Origin: Shewanella sp. AS1
Lineage (GTDB): Bacteria; Pseudomonadota; Gammaproteobacteria; Enterobacterales; Shewanellaceae
DNA: 64,000 nucleotides
Assembly (NCBI RefSeq): GCF_021412565.1
Contig: NZ_JAKCLJ010000001.1
Location: forward strand, 186,001-250,000
Direction of reading: 5' to 3'
This document shows, one piece after another, positions 44,099-52,438 of this stretch; the first letter of the stretch is position 1; every line of letters starts with the position of its first letter. Made by a program: the position numbers and the translations under genes. The notes under the pieces were generated by a model that saw only the letters and a list, made by a program, of their open reading frames with translations, did no database searches and had not been told where the DNA came from.

Positions 44099-45925
44099 GT
44101 GTCTTTAATCAGTAAACGTGCTGTCTTGCCCTGGATAGGCAATTTCTTGAAACCCTATCGTGTCAGGGTTTTCGCCGCCATTATCTTCCTGTTTATCGGC
44201 TCGCTTGCCTGGCTTTCACTGGGGCAGGGGGTGCGTCTGATGGTGGATGAAGGCTTTTTACAGGATAACAGCGAGCGTTTAAACGAAATAATTCTGCTGG
44301 TGATCGGCATCACCGCCCTCAGTAGCTCGGCGATTTTCTGCCGTTTCTATCTGATGACCTGGCTGGGAGAGCGGGTCAGCGCCGATATTCGCCTGAAGGT
44401 CTATGACCATCTGCTGAAACTCTCGCCCAACTTTTACGCCAAGCTGCGAACCGGCGAGGTGATCTCCCGCTTTACCGCCGACTCGACCCTGCTGCAATCT
44501 GTGGTGGGCTCAAGTCTCTCCATGGCGCTGCGCTCCTTTGTCACTGTGATAGGCGGCATAGTGATGATGGCGATCACCAGCCTCAAACTCACCGCCCTGG
44601 TGCTGCTGGCCGTGCCCTTGGTACTCGGCCCTATCTTCATTCTTGGCCGCAAGGTGCGCGCGCTTTCTCGTCAGAGTCAGGACAGAGTCGGCGACTTGGG
44701 CGCCTATGTGGATGAGACCCTGCATGAGATCCACACAGTGCAGGCCTATTGCCACGAAGATAGAGACCGTGATCTCTTTAATCAGCGGGTCGAGGCGGTA
44801 ATGACAGCCGCCAGTGGCCGGATTAAATACCGGGCGATTCTTATCTCCTTGGTGATGTTTCTCAGCATCTTAGCCATCGCCTTAGTTACCTGGGTGGGCG
44901 CCAAAGATGTGATGCGCCAGGCGATCAGCGCGGGTGAACTGTCGGCCTTTATGTTTTACGCCGTGATGGTGGCTGGCGCGGTCGCGACTATCAGTGAGGT
45001 GATAGGCGAGATTAATCGCGCCGCTGGTGCCACAGAGCGGCTAATCGAGCTGGTGGAAACGCCGATCGATATTGATTGGCCAAGTATGCCCGAACCACTG
45101 CCACATCCGGTGCGTGGCCAGCTGCAGCTGGAGAAAGTACGATTCAGCTATGACAGTCAACAGAGTAGTGACAGCCAGGACGAGGATAGCGCGGGGCAAA
45201 GTATCTCGGGCGATGCGGTGATCCGCGATCTCTCCTTACTCATTCAGCCAGGGGAGCGGGTGGCCTTAGTGGGCGAGAGCGGCGCAGGTAAGAGCACGCT
45301 ATTTCAGCTACTGCAACGTTTTTACAGCTTAGATAGTGGCAAGATCTTGCTCGATGGGGTGGATATCGCCAAGTTGTCACCGCAAACCCTGCGCCAGCAG
45401 TTTGCCTTAGTGCCTCAGGAGTCGGTGATTTTCGCCGCCGATGTATTGGAAAATGTGCGATATGGCCGCCCCGATGCGACTGAGCAACAGGTGATAGACG
45501 CCTGTATCGCCGCCCGCGCCCATGAGTTTATCAGCGAGTTTCCCGCTGGTTATCAAACCTATCTGGGCGAGCGGGGCGTGCGTTTATCGGGTGGGCAGAA
45601 ACAGCGGATCGCGATTGCTAGAGCCATTCTGGCCGAGCGGCCTGTGTTGTTGCTCGATGAGGCCACCAGTGCCCTCGATGCGCTCAGCGAGCAGAAGGTC
45701 AAACAGGCATTGGATGTGCTGATGCAGGGGCGCACGACGCTGATTATCGCCCACAGGCTGGCGACTGTGCTGAATGCCGACCGTATATTGGTGATGCAAA
45801 AGGGCCAGATAGTCGCCAGCGGTACCCATAGTGAGCTGATGCAAACCAGCGCCCTTTATAGTGAGTTTGCCCGTTTGCAGCTGCTGACCGAAGAGGGGAT
45901 TGTGGAAACGGGTAGCGAGGAATGA
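44099..45925 (+). CDS. ABC exporter (fused membrane and ATPase domains, MsbA-like)
   Basis: This 608-residue half-transporter has six membrane segments in residues 1-320 (type I exporter fold, with the coupling segment RLKVYDHLLKLSPNFYAKLRTGEVISRFTAD near 100) and an ATPase domain: Walker A GESGAGKST, Q-loop LVPQESVI, signature LSGGQKQRIAIARAIL and Walker B VLLLDEATSALD. It should act as a dimer, exporting a lipid, drug or peptide. The start is GTG. MsbA function for lipid A cannot be claimed, since no lpxK neighbour is seen. Confidence 0.88.
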   Translation: MSLISKRAVLPWIGNFLKPYRVRVFAAIIFLFIGSLAWLSLGQGVRLMVDEGFLQDNSERLNEIILLVIGITALSSSAIFCRFYLMTWLGERVSADIRLKVYDHLLKLSPNFYAKLRTGEVISRFTADSTLLQSVVGSSLSMALRSFVTVIGGIVMMAITSLKLTALVLLAVPLVLGPIFILGRKVRALSRQSQDRVGDLGAYVDETLHEIHTVQAYCHEDRDRDLFNQRVEAVMTAASGRIKYRAILISLVMFLSILAIALVTWVGAKDVMRQAISAGELSAFMFYAVMVAGAVATISEVIGEINRAAGATERLIELVETPIDIDWPSMPEPLPHPVRGQLQLEKVRFSYDSQQSSDSQDEDSAGQSISGDAVIRDLSLLIQPGERVALVGESGAGKSTLFQLLQRFYSLDSGKILLDGVDIAKLSPQTLRQQFALVPQESVIFAADVLENVRYGRPDATEQQVIDACIAARAHEFISEFPAGYQTYLGERGVRLSGGQKQRIAIARAILAERPVLLLDEATSALDALSEQKVKQALDVLMQGRTTLIIAHRLATVLNADRILVMQKGQIVASGTHSELMQTSALYSEFARLQLLTEEGIVETGSEE

Positions 45926-46018
45926 GGAACGGGGGGCGAGGAGCGGGGAACGAGGAACGGGGAATGAGGAACGGGTAGCGAGGAACGGGGAGCGAGGAAT
46001 AGGGAACGAGTAATGGGG
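45904..46018 (+). repeat. Purine-rich degenerate tandem repeat at the end of the ABC gene
   Basis: AACGGGTAGCGAGGAA occurs at 45907 and again 63 bases later at 45970, within a run of GAGGAACGGGGA-type units. The first copy includes the last codons (TGSEE) of the ABC exporter. The strand is almost purine-only. Confidence 0.7.
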
Positions 46019-46144
46019 TCTGAGCTAGTACATCTAAGGTTCTTTTGCCTTGTTTATAAAATATTTGTAAGCTGCTTTCGCGCTGATATGGGTCAGTTTT
46101 ATCAGGCTCAATAGTTTGGGGTTATTTTCACACAAGGATAAACA

Positions 46145-46759
46145 ATGAGTTTGAGTACCTGGTTGGGATTACTGGCCATCTGCTGTCTGGGCGCCATGTC
46201 GCCCGGCCCCAGCCTTGCCATGGTGGTGCGCCATACCTTAGGTGGCGGGCGAGTGAACGGCATAGTCTGCGCCTGGGCGCACTCTTTGGGCATTGGTGTC
46301 TATGCCTTAGTGACCCTGATGGGGCTGGCTGTGTTGCTAAAACATTCGCCGCTTGTCTTTAATGGCATAGCGATTATCGGTGCTCTCTATCTGGCCTATA
46401 TGGGGGTACAGGCATTGAGATCAAAGGGCGGCATGTCGCAGAAGTTGGCGGCAGGGGAACCGACCAGCGCGATAGCGGCGGCGCGGGATGGCATAGCCAT
46501 ATCGCTGTTTAATCCTAAGATATTGCTGTTCTTCCTGGCGCTATTCAGTCAGTTTGTGCTGGTGGCCGACGAGCTGTGGGGCAAGTCCTTAATCGTATTA
46601 ACCCCTCTGGTTGTCGATGGCCTCTGGTACACCTTAGTTGCCTTGCTGCTGTCCCATAAGGCGATATTGCCTAAGCTGCGACAGAAGGCGGGCCTGATCG
46701 ATAAGCTCTCGGGGATTGTGCTTATTCTGCTGGCCATCAGGGTGCTAGTCACCCTCTAG
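46145..46759 (+). CDS. LysE/RhtB-family amino acid exporter
   Basis: This 204-residue protein has about five or six membrane segments. CLGAMSPGPSLAMVVRHTLGGG at the N-terminus is the LysE family signature, followed by HSLGIGVYALVTLMGLAVLL, ALYLAYMGVQALR and LFNPKILLFFLALFSQF, typical of the RhtB subgroup. It should export an amino acid or homoserine lactone out of the cell. The ATG follows AAGGATAAACA. Confidence 0.88.
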   Translation: MSLSTWLGLLAICCLGAMSPGPSLAMVVRHTLGGGRVNGIVCAWAHSLGIGVYALVTLMGLAVLLKHSPLVFNGIAIIGALYLAYMGVQALRSKGGMSQKLAAGEPTSAIAAARDGIAISLFNPKILLFFLALFSQFVLVADELWGKSLIVLTPLVVDGLWYTLVALLLSHKAILPKLRQKAGLIDKLSGIVLILLAIRVLVTL

Positions 46760-46856
46760 TTGGCAAGGTGAACACGACCTTATTTTCATTTTATTTTGCT
46801 CGGTGCTAGTATAAGCCGCAGTTTTAGGGATTTAACTGAAGATAGGTAACACAACA

Positions 46857-47597
46857 ATGAAAAAATTGCTGATTGCGACAGCCGTACTGTTAACGACACC
46901 TATTACCGCCTTCGCGGGAGCGGATTTTGTCGAGGGAGATAGGACCTTTGCAGCCGATGCCGAGCTGGGGGCGACAGTCACCACAGGTAACACTGAATCG
47001 TCATCGACGAAAGCACGTCTCGATATGAAGCATGAGCTAGGTAACTGGGAGAACCAGTATCTACTCGAAGCCCTCTATAAAGAGGATGACGGTGAAGTCA
47101 CAGGTAAGCGTTTCTACGGCTTGATTCAGGCGGATTATAAGTTTACCGAGAATGACTACATCTTCTTCAATGCCAATCATGAAGTTGACCCCTTTACAGG
47201 CTTCGAGTCGACTACGATAGCATCGTTCGGTTACGGTCATAAATTTATCAACACTGAGAAAACCCTGCTTGCGGTTGAGGTGGGTCCGGGTTATCGCTAC
47301 AAGCGACTAGATCAAGAGAGCGCACTGGTCGCTGGCTATGAGATTGAAAATGGCTGGATAGGCCATGCGGTAATGAATTTTGAAAGGAAAATCAGTGACA
47401 CCTCTAAGTTTAAGCAGATGTTTGTGGCCGATATAGGCGACAACGTCGAGGGGCGTTCAGAGACTTCGATTACCGCGAATATTGCTGGTGCATTGGCGAT
47501 GAAGTTTGCAGTTATCGTGCGTTATAACGATGCCCCGCTGGAAGATAAGAAGAGTACAGACACAGAAACCAACCTGACCTTGCTTTACTCTTTTTAA
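46857..47597 (+). CDS. DUF481 outer membrane protein (YdiY-like)
   Basis: A 246-residue protein with signal peptide (MKKLLIATAVLLTTPITAFA). The mature part has the DUF481 pattern: ELGATVTTGNTESSSTKARLD, NQYLLEALYKEDDG, and GYGHKFINTEKTLLAVEVGPGYRY, ending with TNLTLLYSF. The alternating strands and terminal Phe suggest an outer-membrane barrel. Function is unknown; the family has been described as salt-induced. A terminator follows. Confidence 0.85.
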   Translation: MKKLLIATAVLLTTPITAFAGADFVEGDRTFAADAELGATVTTGNTESSSTKARLDMKHELGNWENQYLLEALYKEDDGEVTGKRFYGLIQADYKFTENDYIFFNANHEVDPFTGFESTTIASFGYGHKFINTEKTLLAVEVGPGYRYKRLDQESALVAGYEIENGWIGHAVMNFERKISDTSKFKQMFVADIGDNVEGRSETSITANIAGALAMKFAVIVRYNDAPLEDKKSTDTETNLTLLYSF

Positions 47598-47653
47598 TTT
47601 TTAAGACTACTTTAATATTAAGTTAGTTTAATTTTGATTGTTTATGTTGTGAT

Positions 47654-47682
47654 AAAAAAGCGCCATGCTAAGGCGCTTTTTT
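47654..47682 (+). terminator. Terminator after the DUF481 gene
   Basis: A-run, GCGCC, a seven-base loop, GGCGC and six T. The region 47683-47940 that follows is very AT-rich and contains TATAAT at 47906-47911, a possible -10 element of the regulator downstream, without a clear -35. No gene is seen. Confidence 0.8.
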
Positions 47683-47940
47683 ATAATAAACAGCATGTTA
47701 TATTTTATTACTTTAATCGTTAAACTTAAATATTGATATCAGTACAAAATCAAATTTAACTAAATAAATTAAACCTTAATTATTAAATTCCCCTTAATTA
47801 GTTAGTTCATTAGCGGATGTTTTTCCCACAATGTGGCTAGCTTCACGAAACGCTATTGCTTTTATTTGAATAATTTTAACCTCAGTTTTAATTAAGATAA
47901 GAGGGTATAATAGTCATATCTTTGAAACATATGGTTTGTT

Positions 47941-48678
47941 ATGCAAATTGGTCATTGTTTGTTCGATATGACTCAGGCTCAGCTGTCTAATCTAGAGAAT
48001 GATACCAGCTGGACGTTACCTGAAGTGGAATTTAATGTGCTGCAACTTTTGGCTAGCCACCGTGGTCAAGTTGTATCAAATCAGCAGCTATTGGCCTGTT
48101 TTCCCGCTGAAGCATCGAATATCGAAAATTTAGAAAAAGTGATCGGTCGCATACGATTTTTTTTCGGGAAATCCTGCGCTGATTTAATCGAATCGATCGA
48201 TTCTCAGGGTTATATATTACATAACAAGGTGGAACATGCCTCGCGATCCGCTATGGGGCCGTTAAATAATAAAGTAACCCCGCAGCGTTATTTGCTGATG
48301 GTGTCACAGCTAGTCTTATTACTCTTATTGCTTTATTCAGTGTTCGACCCATCGGACAAACTCACAGTGGTAAATGAGCAGCAACTTCATACTAAAAGTG
48401 GTGATCTGGGGTTTTTCCCTATATTCACTTCGCCAGAGGATGAGGAGTCCGCTGCAGCTTACATCAGCCATTTTTTGCATCAGGTACAGGATTGCCAGAG
48501 CATCCACTGGGATAAGATGTTTTACTCGCTTTCGGAAGATAAGCGAGTGCTGAACATCGCCCTGAAGCGGGATAATTCCCAGGGGCTCAAGATTAAGAAT
48601 GTGAAGGCGATTGATCCGGCAACTCATTTTACTTTTATCGATCAGAATTGGCTGAAGTCTATGGAGATCTGTAGCTGA
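47941..48678 (+). CDS. ToxR-like transmembrane winged-helix regulator (first of two)
   Basis: This 245-residue protein has an N-terminal OmpR/ToxR-type winged helix (residues 1-97: LPEVEFNVLQLLASHRGQVVS and NLEKVIGRIRFFFG, ending YILHNKV), a membrane segment at about 117-135 (YLLMVSQLVLLLLLLYSVF) and a periplasmic domain with two cysteines (185, 244). This is the topology of ToxR, in which a periplasmic domain with two cysteines senses conditions and DNA binding occurs at the membrane. Its stop overlaps the start of a small membrane protein gene (TGATG), as in toxR-toxS. It is paralogous to the regulator at 51044: both have the same length of spacing to the C-terminal Cys. Confidence 0.78.
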   Translation: MQIGHCLFDMTQAQLSNLENDTSWTLPEVEFNVLQLLASHRGQVVSNQQLLACFPAEASNIENLEKVIGRIRFFFGKSCADLIESIDSQGYILHNKVEHASRSAMGPLNNKVTPQRYLLMVSQLVLLLLLLYSVFDPSDKLTVVNEQQLHTKSGDLGFFPIFTSPEDEESAAAYISHFLHQVQDCQSIHWDKMFYSLSEDKRVLNIALKRDNSQGLKIKNVKAIDPATHFTFIDQNWLKSMEICS

Positions 48679-49193
48679 TGTTTACCTCATTGTCTAAGAA
48701 GCGCCGCCGGGTGTTAGCCGGTGTCGGCACCCTGGCTATCAGTGCCAGCGTGGCCGCTGGATTGCAGCTTTTTAAAGGCCAAGCCGAACAACTGAAACTG
48801 GATTGCCAGGCTCAGTCTTTCGAGGTGGATGCCGAGCAGTTATCCCAGATCCTGTTAAAAATAGCGAGCCTCAATGACAAGGTGACCTTTAACTATCAGT
48901 TTGTCGAAGATGGCTCGGTGAAGAGCAGCGCCAAGCTCTCGGGCACCTTGCAGAAGCTGGACATGGTTAATATGGGTTACAACCTGACAGTTGACAGTGC
49001 CGAGGTCGATGCGGATCTGGATGATTGGGTCGCCGCAGATATTGCTGATATTATCAATTATGCTAAACAAACCATAGAGCTAGGTCAGGAGGTCTTATTC
49101 GACGTAAAAGTTGTCGCCATGGAAATTGAAAAAGGCTACGCCGTATTACATTTCTGTCCCGGCAACTCGCTTTGGGTCTGCAAACTGGACTAA
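48678..49193 (+). CDS. ToxS-like membrane-anchored periplasmic partner (first of two)
   Basis: A 171-residue protein with a short cytoplasmic N-terminus, one membrane segment (VLAGVGTLAISASVAAGLQL), and a periplasmic domain (about residues 35-171). The periplasmic part includes two cysteines near the C-terminus (FCPGNSLWVCKL) and one near the start (LDCQA). The gene overlaps the stop codon of the regulator by one base, so translation is coupled. A role as an effector that stabilises or modulates the regulator is inferred from the ToxR/ToxS analogy. The paralogue at 51843 shares the layout and the final C-x-C-like end. Confidence 0.65.
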   Translation: MFTSLSKKRRRVLAGVGTLAISASVAAGLQLFKGQAEQLKLDCQAQSFEVDAEQLSQILLKIASLNDKVTFNYQFVEDGSVKSSAKLSGTLQKLDMVNMGYNLTVDSAEVDADLDDWVAADIADIINYAKQTIELGQEVLFDVKVVAMEIEKGYAVLHFCPGNSLWVCKLD

Positions 49194-49204
49194 ATCAGCA
49201 GAGC

Positions 49205-49229
49205 TAAAAAAGGAGAGCCGAGGCTCTCC
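49205..49229 (-). terminator. Terminator for the lipoprotein gene
   Basis: On the minus strand, GGAGAGCC, a two-base loop and GGCTCTCC form a hairpin followed by a T-run (the plus-strand A-run at 49205-49211). Confidence 0.75.
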
Positions 49230-49245
49230 AAGTGGTGCAGTGGTT

Positions 49246-49764
49246 TTATGTTGACGGCAGTAAAACCAATTCGTTCTCGGCCTGGGCGCCTTTAATCTGA
49301 ATCGCAACCTTAAATTTCTCAACCGCACCTGCGGCCGTGTTCGCATCCCAGTTTAATCCAGTCGCATCGAAGGTATAGCTGCCTTCTTGGGTTTCCTGTA
49401 ACACACCTTCACAGTTACCCTGTGTGTTGTCACATTCATAACTGGTCGTTACGTGCCAGTGCTTCCAGGCCTTGGCATTGGACGATTTACTGTCGCTGGG
49501 AAAACCAAAGTAGGTAATGCGGTAATCTAGGGCATTGGTAATCGCCTTATTGTCGCCATCACTCAGATTGAAACTCAGCGCGCCGCTGGCACCATCGAAG
49601 CTGACCAGTGCAAGATTGACCGAAGTGGCATCCTTAATATCGACCGCATCTGAACCCTGGGCAGGTGGCGGCGTGATCTCAGTATTATCCTCATTGTCAT
49701 CGCTGCCACATCCGCTACAGAGCAACAGAGAAGCCAATAGGCCTGGTATCAGTTTTTTATTCAT
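49246..49764 (-). CDS. Lipoprotein resembling the N-terminal domain of MtrC/OmcA outer-surface cytochromes
   Basis: A 172-residue lipoprotein (lipobox LLCSGC, then an Asp/Asn/Glu-rich linker). Residues about 45-172 have the order of the first beta-domain of Shewanella surface cytochromes: VNLALVSFDGASGALSFNLSD, then ITNALDYRITYFGF and KAWKHW, and later EGSYTFDATGL. No CxxCH heme motif is present, so it is a heme-free stand-alone version. Two cysteines (YECDNTQGNCEG) may form a disulfide. It is 9 bases after the cytochrome gene, hence co-transcribed. Outer-membrane localisation is likely (inference). The resemblance to MtrC is by motif order only. Confidence 0.6.
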   Translation of the reverse strand: MNKKLIPGLLASLLLCSGCGSDDNEDNTEITPPPAQGSDAVDIKDATSVNLALVSFDGASGALSFNLSDGDNKAITNALDYRITYFGFPSDSKSSNAKAWKHWHVTTSYECDNTQGNCEGVLQETQEGSYTFDATGLNWDANTAAGAVEKFKVAIQIKGAQAENELVLLPST

Positions 49765-49773
49765 GAGGGCTCC

Positions 49774-50595
49774 TTAGTTATAGTGGCCGGTATGGCAAGT
49801 TGTGCACTCCATATCGGTTTTAACGCTGGCGGCGCTGCCCATGGTTGAGTCAACGCCGTGACAGCTTTGACAAGTTTGCGCTTCGTTGGATGGCTTGGAC
49901 TCTGGTAAAGCCGATAGATCTTCACCTCCATAGGCACGATTCAAGAGTTCTACCAGATGGTAAGCAACACAGGCAGAGAGACGCTTACAACGCTCACCTT
50001 TCTGAGCAAAAGTCAAACCTGAGGCTTTTGACCAGTTACTGATAGAGGAGTGGCAGAGTATGCTGTTGGCGGTAGAAGAGGAACCGACCAAGGCAGTTTT
50101 TTCTGCAGTAGAACCTATACCCGCAACGAATTCATCGCTTGAGTAAGGCAGTTCTGTATTTTCGTAGTAACGGAATGTTGCGCCAATCACGGCGGCGTTT
50201 TGACCGTTTAGATCATCCAGAATGTTGACCAACATGCCCGTGGCGTTGATGTTGCCGCACACTGTGCCCTGACCTGCGATACCGGCGGCACCATAGCCCG
50301 CAATGGCGGTTGGAATGCTGGCAAATTTGGCCGCATCGGCACTGGCAGAGTTAGCCAACATAGTCACCAGTGCGTGGAACACCTGATGCATACATCCACC
50401 GCCTGTTTCATAGGCGAGCTTGGCGGTTGCCATCGCATCTAGCGGAACATATTTGAGTTTGTCACCCAACTCTAAACGGAAGTTACCTTGGGCATCGGTG
50501 CCGGCAAAGGCGGAGGTGCCGACCAAGGTAGCTCCGGCGGCGGCTGTGCTGATCCCAATAATTTTGCTGAGTGCCTGGCGTCTGTTCATTGTCAT
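49774..50595 (-). CDS. Tat-exported di-heme protein of split-Soret / C_GCAxxG type
   Basis: A 273-residue protein from the ATG at 50595 (AGGAACACTTTT before it), with a twin-arginine signal NRRQALSKIIG. Its mature part has scattered cysteines in GGGCMHQVFHAL, TVCGNINATGM, ILCHSSI and the pair GERCKRLSACVAYHL, as in the C_GCAxxG_C_C redox domain. At the C-terminus two heme c motifs occur, CQSCH and CTTCH. That combination recalls split-Soret cytochrome c. It should sit in the periplasm after Tat export, with hemes attached there. It is first in an operon with the lipoprotein. An upstream in-frame ATG at 50610 has no ribosome-binding site. Confidence 0.7.
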   Translation of the reverse strand: MTMNRRQALSKIIGISTAAAGATLVGTSAFAGTDAQGNFRLELGDKLKYVPLDAMATAKLAYETGGGCMHQVFHALVTMLANSASADAAKFASIPTAIAGYGAAGIAGQGTVCGNINATGMLVNILDDLNGQNAAVIGATFRYYENTELPYSSDEFVAGIGSTAEKTALVGSSSTANSILCHSSISNWSKASGLTFAQKGERCKRLSACVAYHLVELLNRAYGGEDLSALPESKPSNEAQTCQSCHGVDSTMGSAASVKTDMECTTCHTGHYN

Positions 50596-51043
50596 AAAAG
50601 TGTTCCTCATATAAGTGTTATTTAGACACAGGTGCGAGTCAGTATGTCACCTGTAACTTGAGGCCATTTTGTGCGGGGAGGATTGCAAATAGTGTGATGT
50701 CTCTTCGATGAATTTCAGTCTGTTTTTCTAATAAAGAAAAATATTATCGACAGGCGTTTTTATCGATAAAAACGGTTTTCAGCCGGGTTTTAAGTTCAAT
50801 AACCGTTTAGGCTGTGACCCATGTCGAGTTATTTGTAATATTTGTGTTAATTCAGTGGCTTTGAAGGGGAGGATGGTTGCATTATTTATTGGATAAATAT
50901 CGAGGGATAAATCACAAACTCATAAGGTAATTTTGTCTAAATCTGGTTTCATCACTGGAGTTTTAAGTTATTAGAGGGGATCACAGAAATTTTTTCCCCT
51001 ATTGAATAAGCTTACTGCGGGAATGATTGACGGATAACGAGTA
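50596..51043. other. Divergent intergenic region between the cytochrome and the second ToxR-like regulator
   Basis: About 450 bases with a perfect 20-bp palindrome at 50755-50774 (see separate entry) and arms AACGGTT (50771-50777) and AACCGTT (50801-50807) of a second dyad. No gene is seen. Confidence 0.5.
50755..50774. promoter_or_regulatory. Perfect 20-bp palindrome, candidate operator
   Basis: CGTTTTTATCGATAAAAACG reads the same on both strands. It lies 160 bases before the cytochrome start and 270 bases before the second regulator start, in the only divergent gap of the locus. It could be a binding site of the ToxR-like proteins or another regulator. Not seen elsewhere in the window. Confidence 0.45.
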
Positions 51044-51850
51044 ATGCAACTGGGTGACTGCCTGTTTGATCGACAGCGGGGTCTGTTGACTAATCAAGTC
51101 AATGGAGACGAGTGGCATCTGCCAAGGGCAGAACTGCAGGTATTGACCTTGCTGCTCGATAATCAGAATCGAGTCGTTCCTAAACAGACCTTAGGTGCCT
51201 GTGATGCAGAACATCCCGCCCTGAGTGATTCCTCTGTGACTCGTGCGGTATTTATGCTGCGCTCCTTTCTGGGTCCCATGCATGAAAATATGATAGAGAC
51301 GGTAAAAGGCAAAGGTTACCGGCTGCGGCTCGATAGAGCTTCAGCCCAGAGCTTGCATAATCGGGATTCAAGCCTTAATCGCCTTAATCAATATTATCAG
51401 GATGCTGTCACTTGGTTATTTGGTAGGCGAAATAGAGTATTAAAGGCCTGGGTGGGTGTACTGGTACTCTGTTTGTGCCTCTTGGTCGCCCAGCAATGGC
51501 TAAGAAGCGGCCAGACTGAATCGGTGCGCACTGAGCCCTTCGCAACTGAGACTATCACCTTGGCTTCGGGGCAGAAAGTCGCTCTGATAAGTTTCGCCAA
51601 ATCCAGAACTAACAATACCTCTTTGGTGGAGCTGTCGCGGCGTCTAGGGGAGGGGCTAGCCAGGTGTAAAGTGACCCCGTGGCAGAAGGTTTATCTCTCT
51701 CTGTCCCATGATAAGCAAGTGTTTAATGTTACCCTGCGGGGTGAGCGTTTTGGCCAGTCTCTGGTAAGAAATCTTAAGCTCACCGATTTTCGTCAGCAAA
51801 AATCCTTTATTTCCGAGGCCTGGTTAACTGAGGTATCCCTCTGTGAATAG
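51044..51850 (+). CDS. ToxR-like transmembrane winged-helix regulator (second)
   Basis: A 268-residue regulator with a winged helix at residues 1-97 (LPRAELQVLTLLLDNQNRVVP and SVTRAVFMLRSFLG, ending GYRLRLD), a linker, a membrane segment at about 134-151 and a periplasmic domain with cysteines 208 and 267. The C-terminal sequence KSFISEAWLTEVSLCE closely matches FTFIDQNWLKSMEICS in the first regulator, so the two are paralogues. It overlaps its partner gene by 8 bases. Together with the first pair it flanks the cytochrome-lipoprotein operon. Confidence 0.78.
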   Translation: MQLGDCLFDRQRGLLTNQVNGDEWHLPRAELQVLTLLLDNQNRVVPKQTLGACDAEHPALSDSSVTRAVFMLRSFLGPMHENMIETVKGKGYRLRLDRASAQSLHNRDSSLNRLNQYYQDAVTWLFGRRNRVLKAWVGVLVLCLCLLVAQQWLRSGQTESVRTEPFATETITLASGQKVALISFAKSRTNNTSLVELSRRLGEGLARCKVTPWQKVYLSLSHDKQVFNVTLRGERFGQSLVRNLKLTDFRQQKSFISEAWLTEVSLCE

Positions 51851-52367
51851 AAAAATTGTATGGGGTATTAATCTATTGGTGCTTATGCTGCTCGGGGTGA
51901 GTCTTACGGTCAGTTACCGTTATCTATACCCATCACAGACACTCATGCTCAGTTGTAGCTCTGAGTTGTTTGATACACCGGATGTGAACCAGGATGCCGG
52001 TCAACATTATCTGCTGGTGGATATCATGGCGAAAAAGCAGCAGGCGCAGATCAACTACCGCTATTTTAACTTGGATGGCAGTTCGGCTGGGGTGATCCGA
52101 ATGCAGGGTAAGCTGGCCAGATATGACAGGTATTCCAATCGCTTTAACTTCTCTGTGTATACCAAGGAGGAGAGCAGCGAAAACAAGAATGCCGCTGAGA
52201 ATCCCCGGCACATGCAGTATCTTTCCTATATCAGTTCTTTTAATTTAGACAGTAAAGGGATGCATAATCTGTCTATCGAACCGCTGGAGCTGGATCCCCA
52301 GAGAGATTATGCTGTGGTTCTGTTTCAGCCCAGTAATACAGTGTGCGGTTGTCGCTTAGTCCACTAA
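51843..52367 (+). CDS. ToxS-like membrane-anchored periplasmic partner (second)
   Basis: A 174-residue protein starting at GTG inside the end of the regulator gene. It has one N-terminal membrane segment (IVWGINLLVLMLLGVSLTVSYRYLY) and a periplasmic domain with cysteine after the segment (LSCSSE) and two near the C-terminus (TVCGCRLVH). The layout and position parallel the first partner, whose end is SLWVCKLD. Role inferred as co-sensor or stabiliser of the regulator. Confidence 0.65.
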   Translation: MNRKIVWGINLLVLMLLGVSLTVSYRYLYPSQTLMLSCSSELFDTPDVNQDAGQHYLLVDIMAKKQQAQINYRYFNLDGSSAGVIRMQGKLARYDRYSNRFNFSVYTKEESSENKNAAENPRHMQYLSYISSFNLDSKGMHNLSIEPLELDPQRDYAVVLFQPSNTVCGCRLVH

Positions 52368-52438
52368 AATCCCTTAGACTATATTATTGCTCTATCATTG
52401 CTATAACTTGCTGATCTGCTCTATTAAATTGAGGTCTT

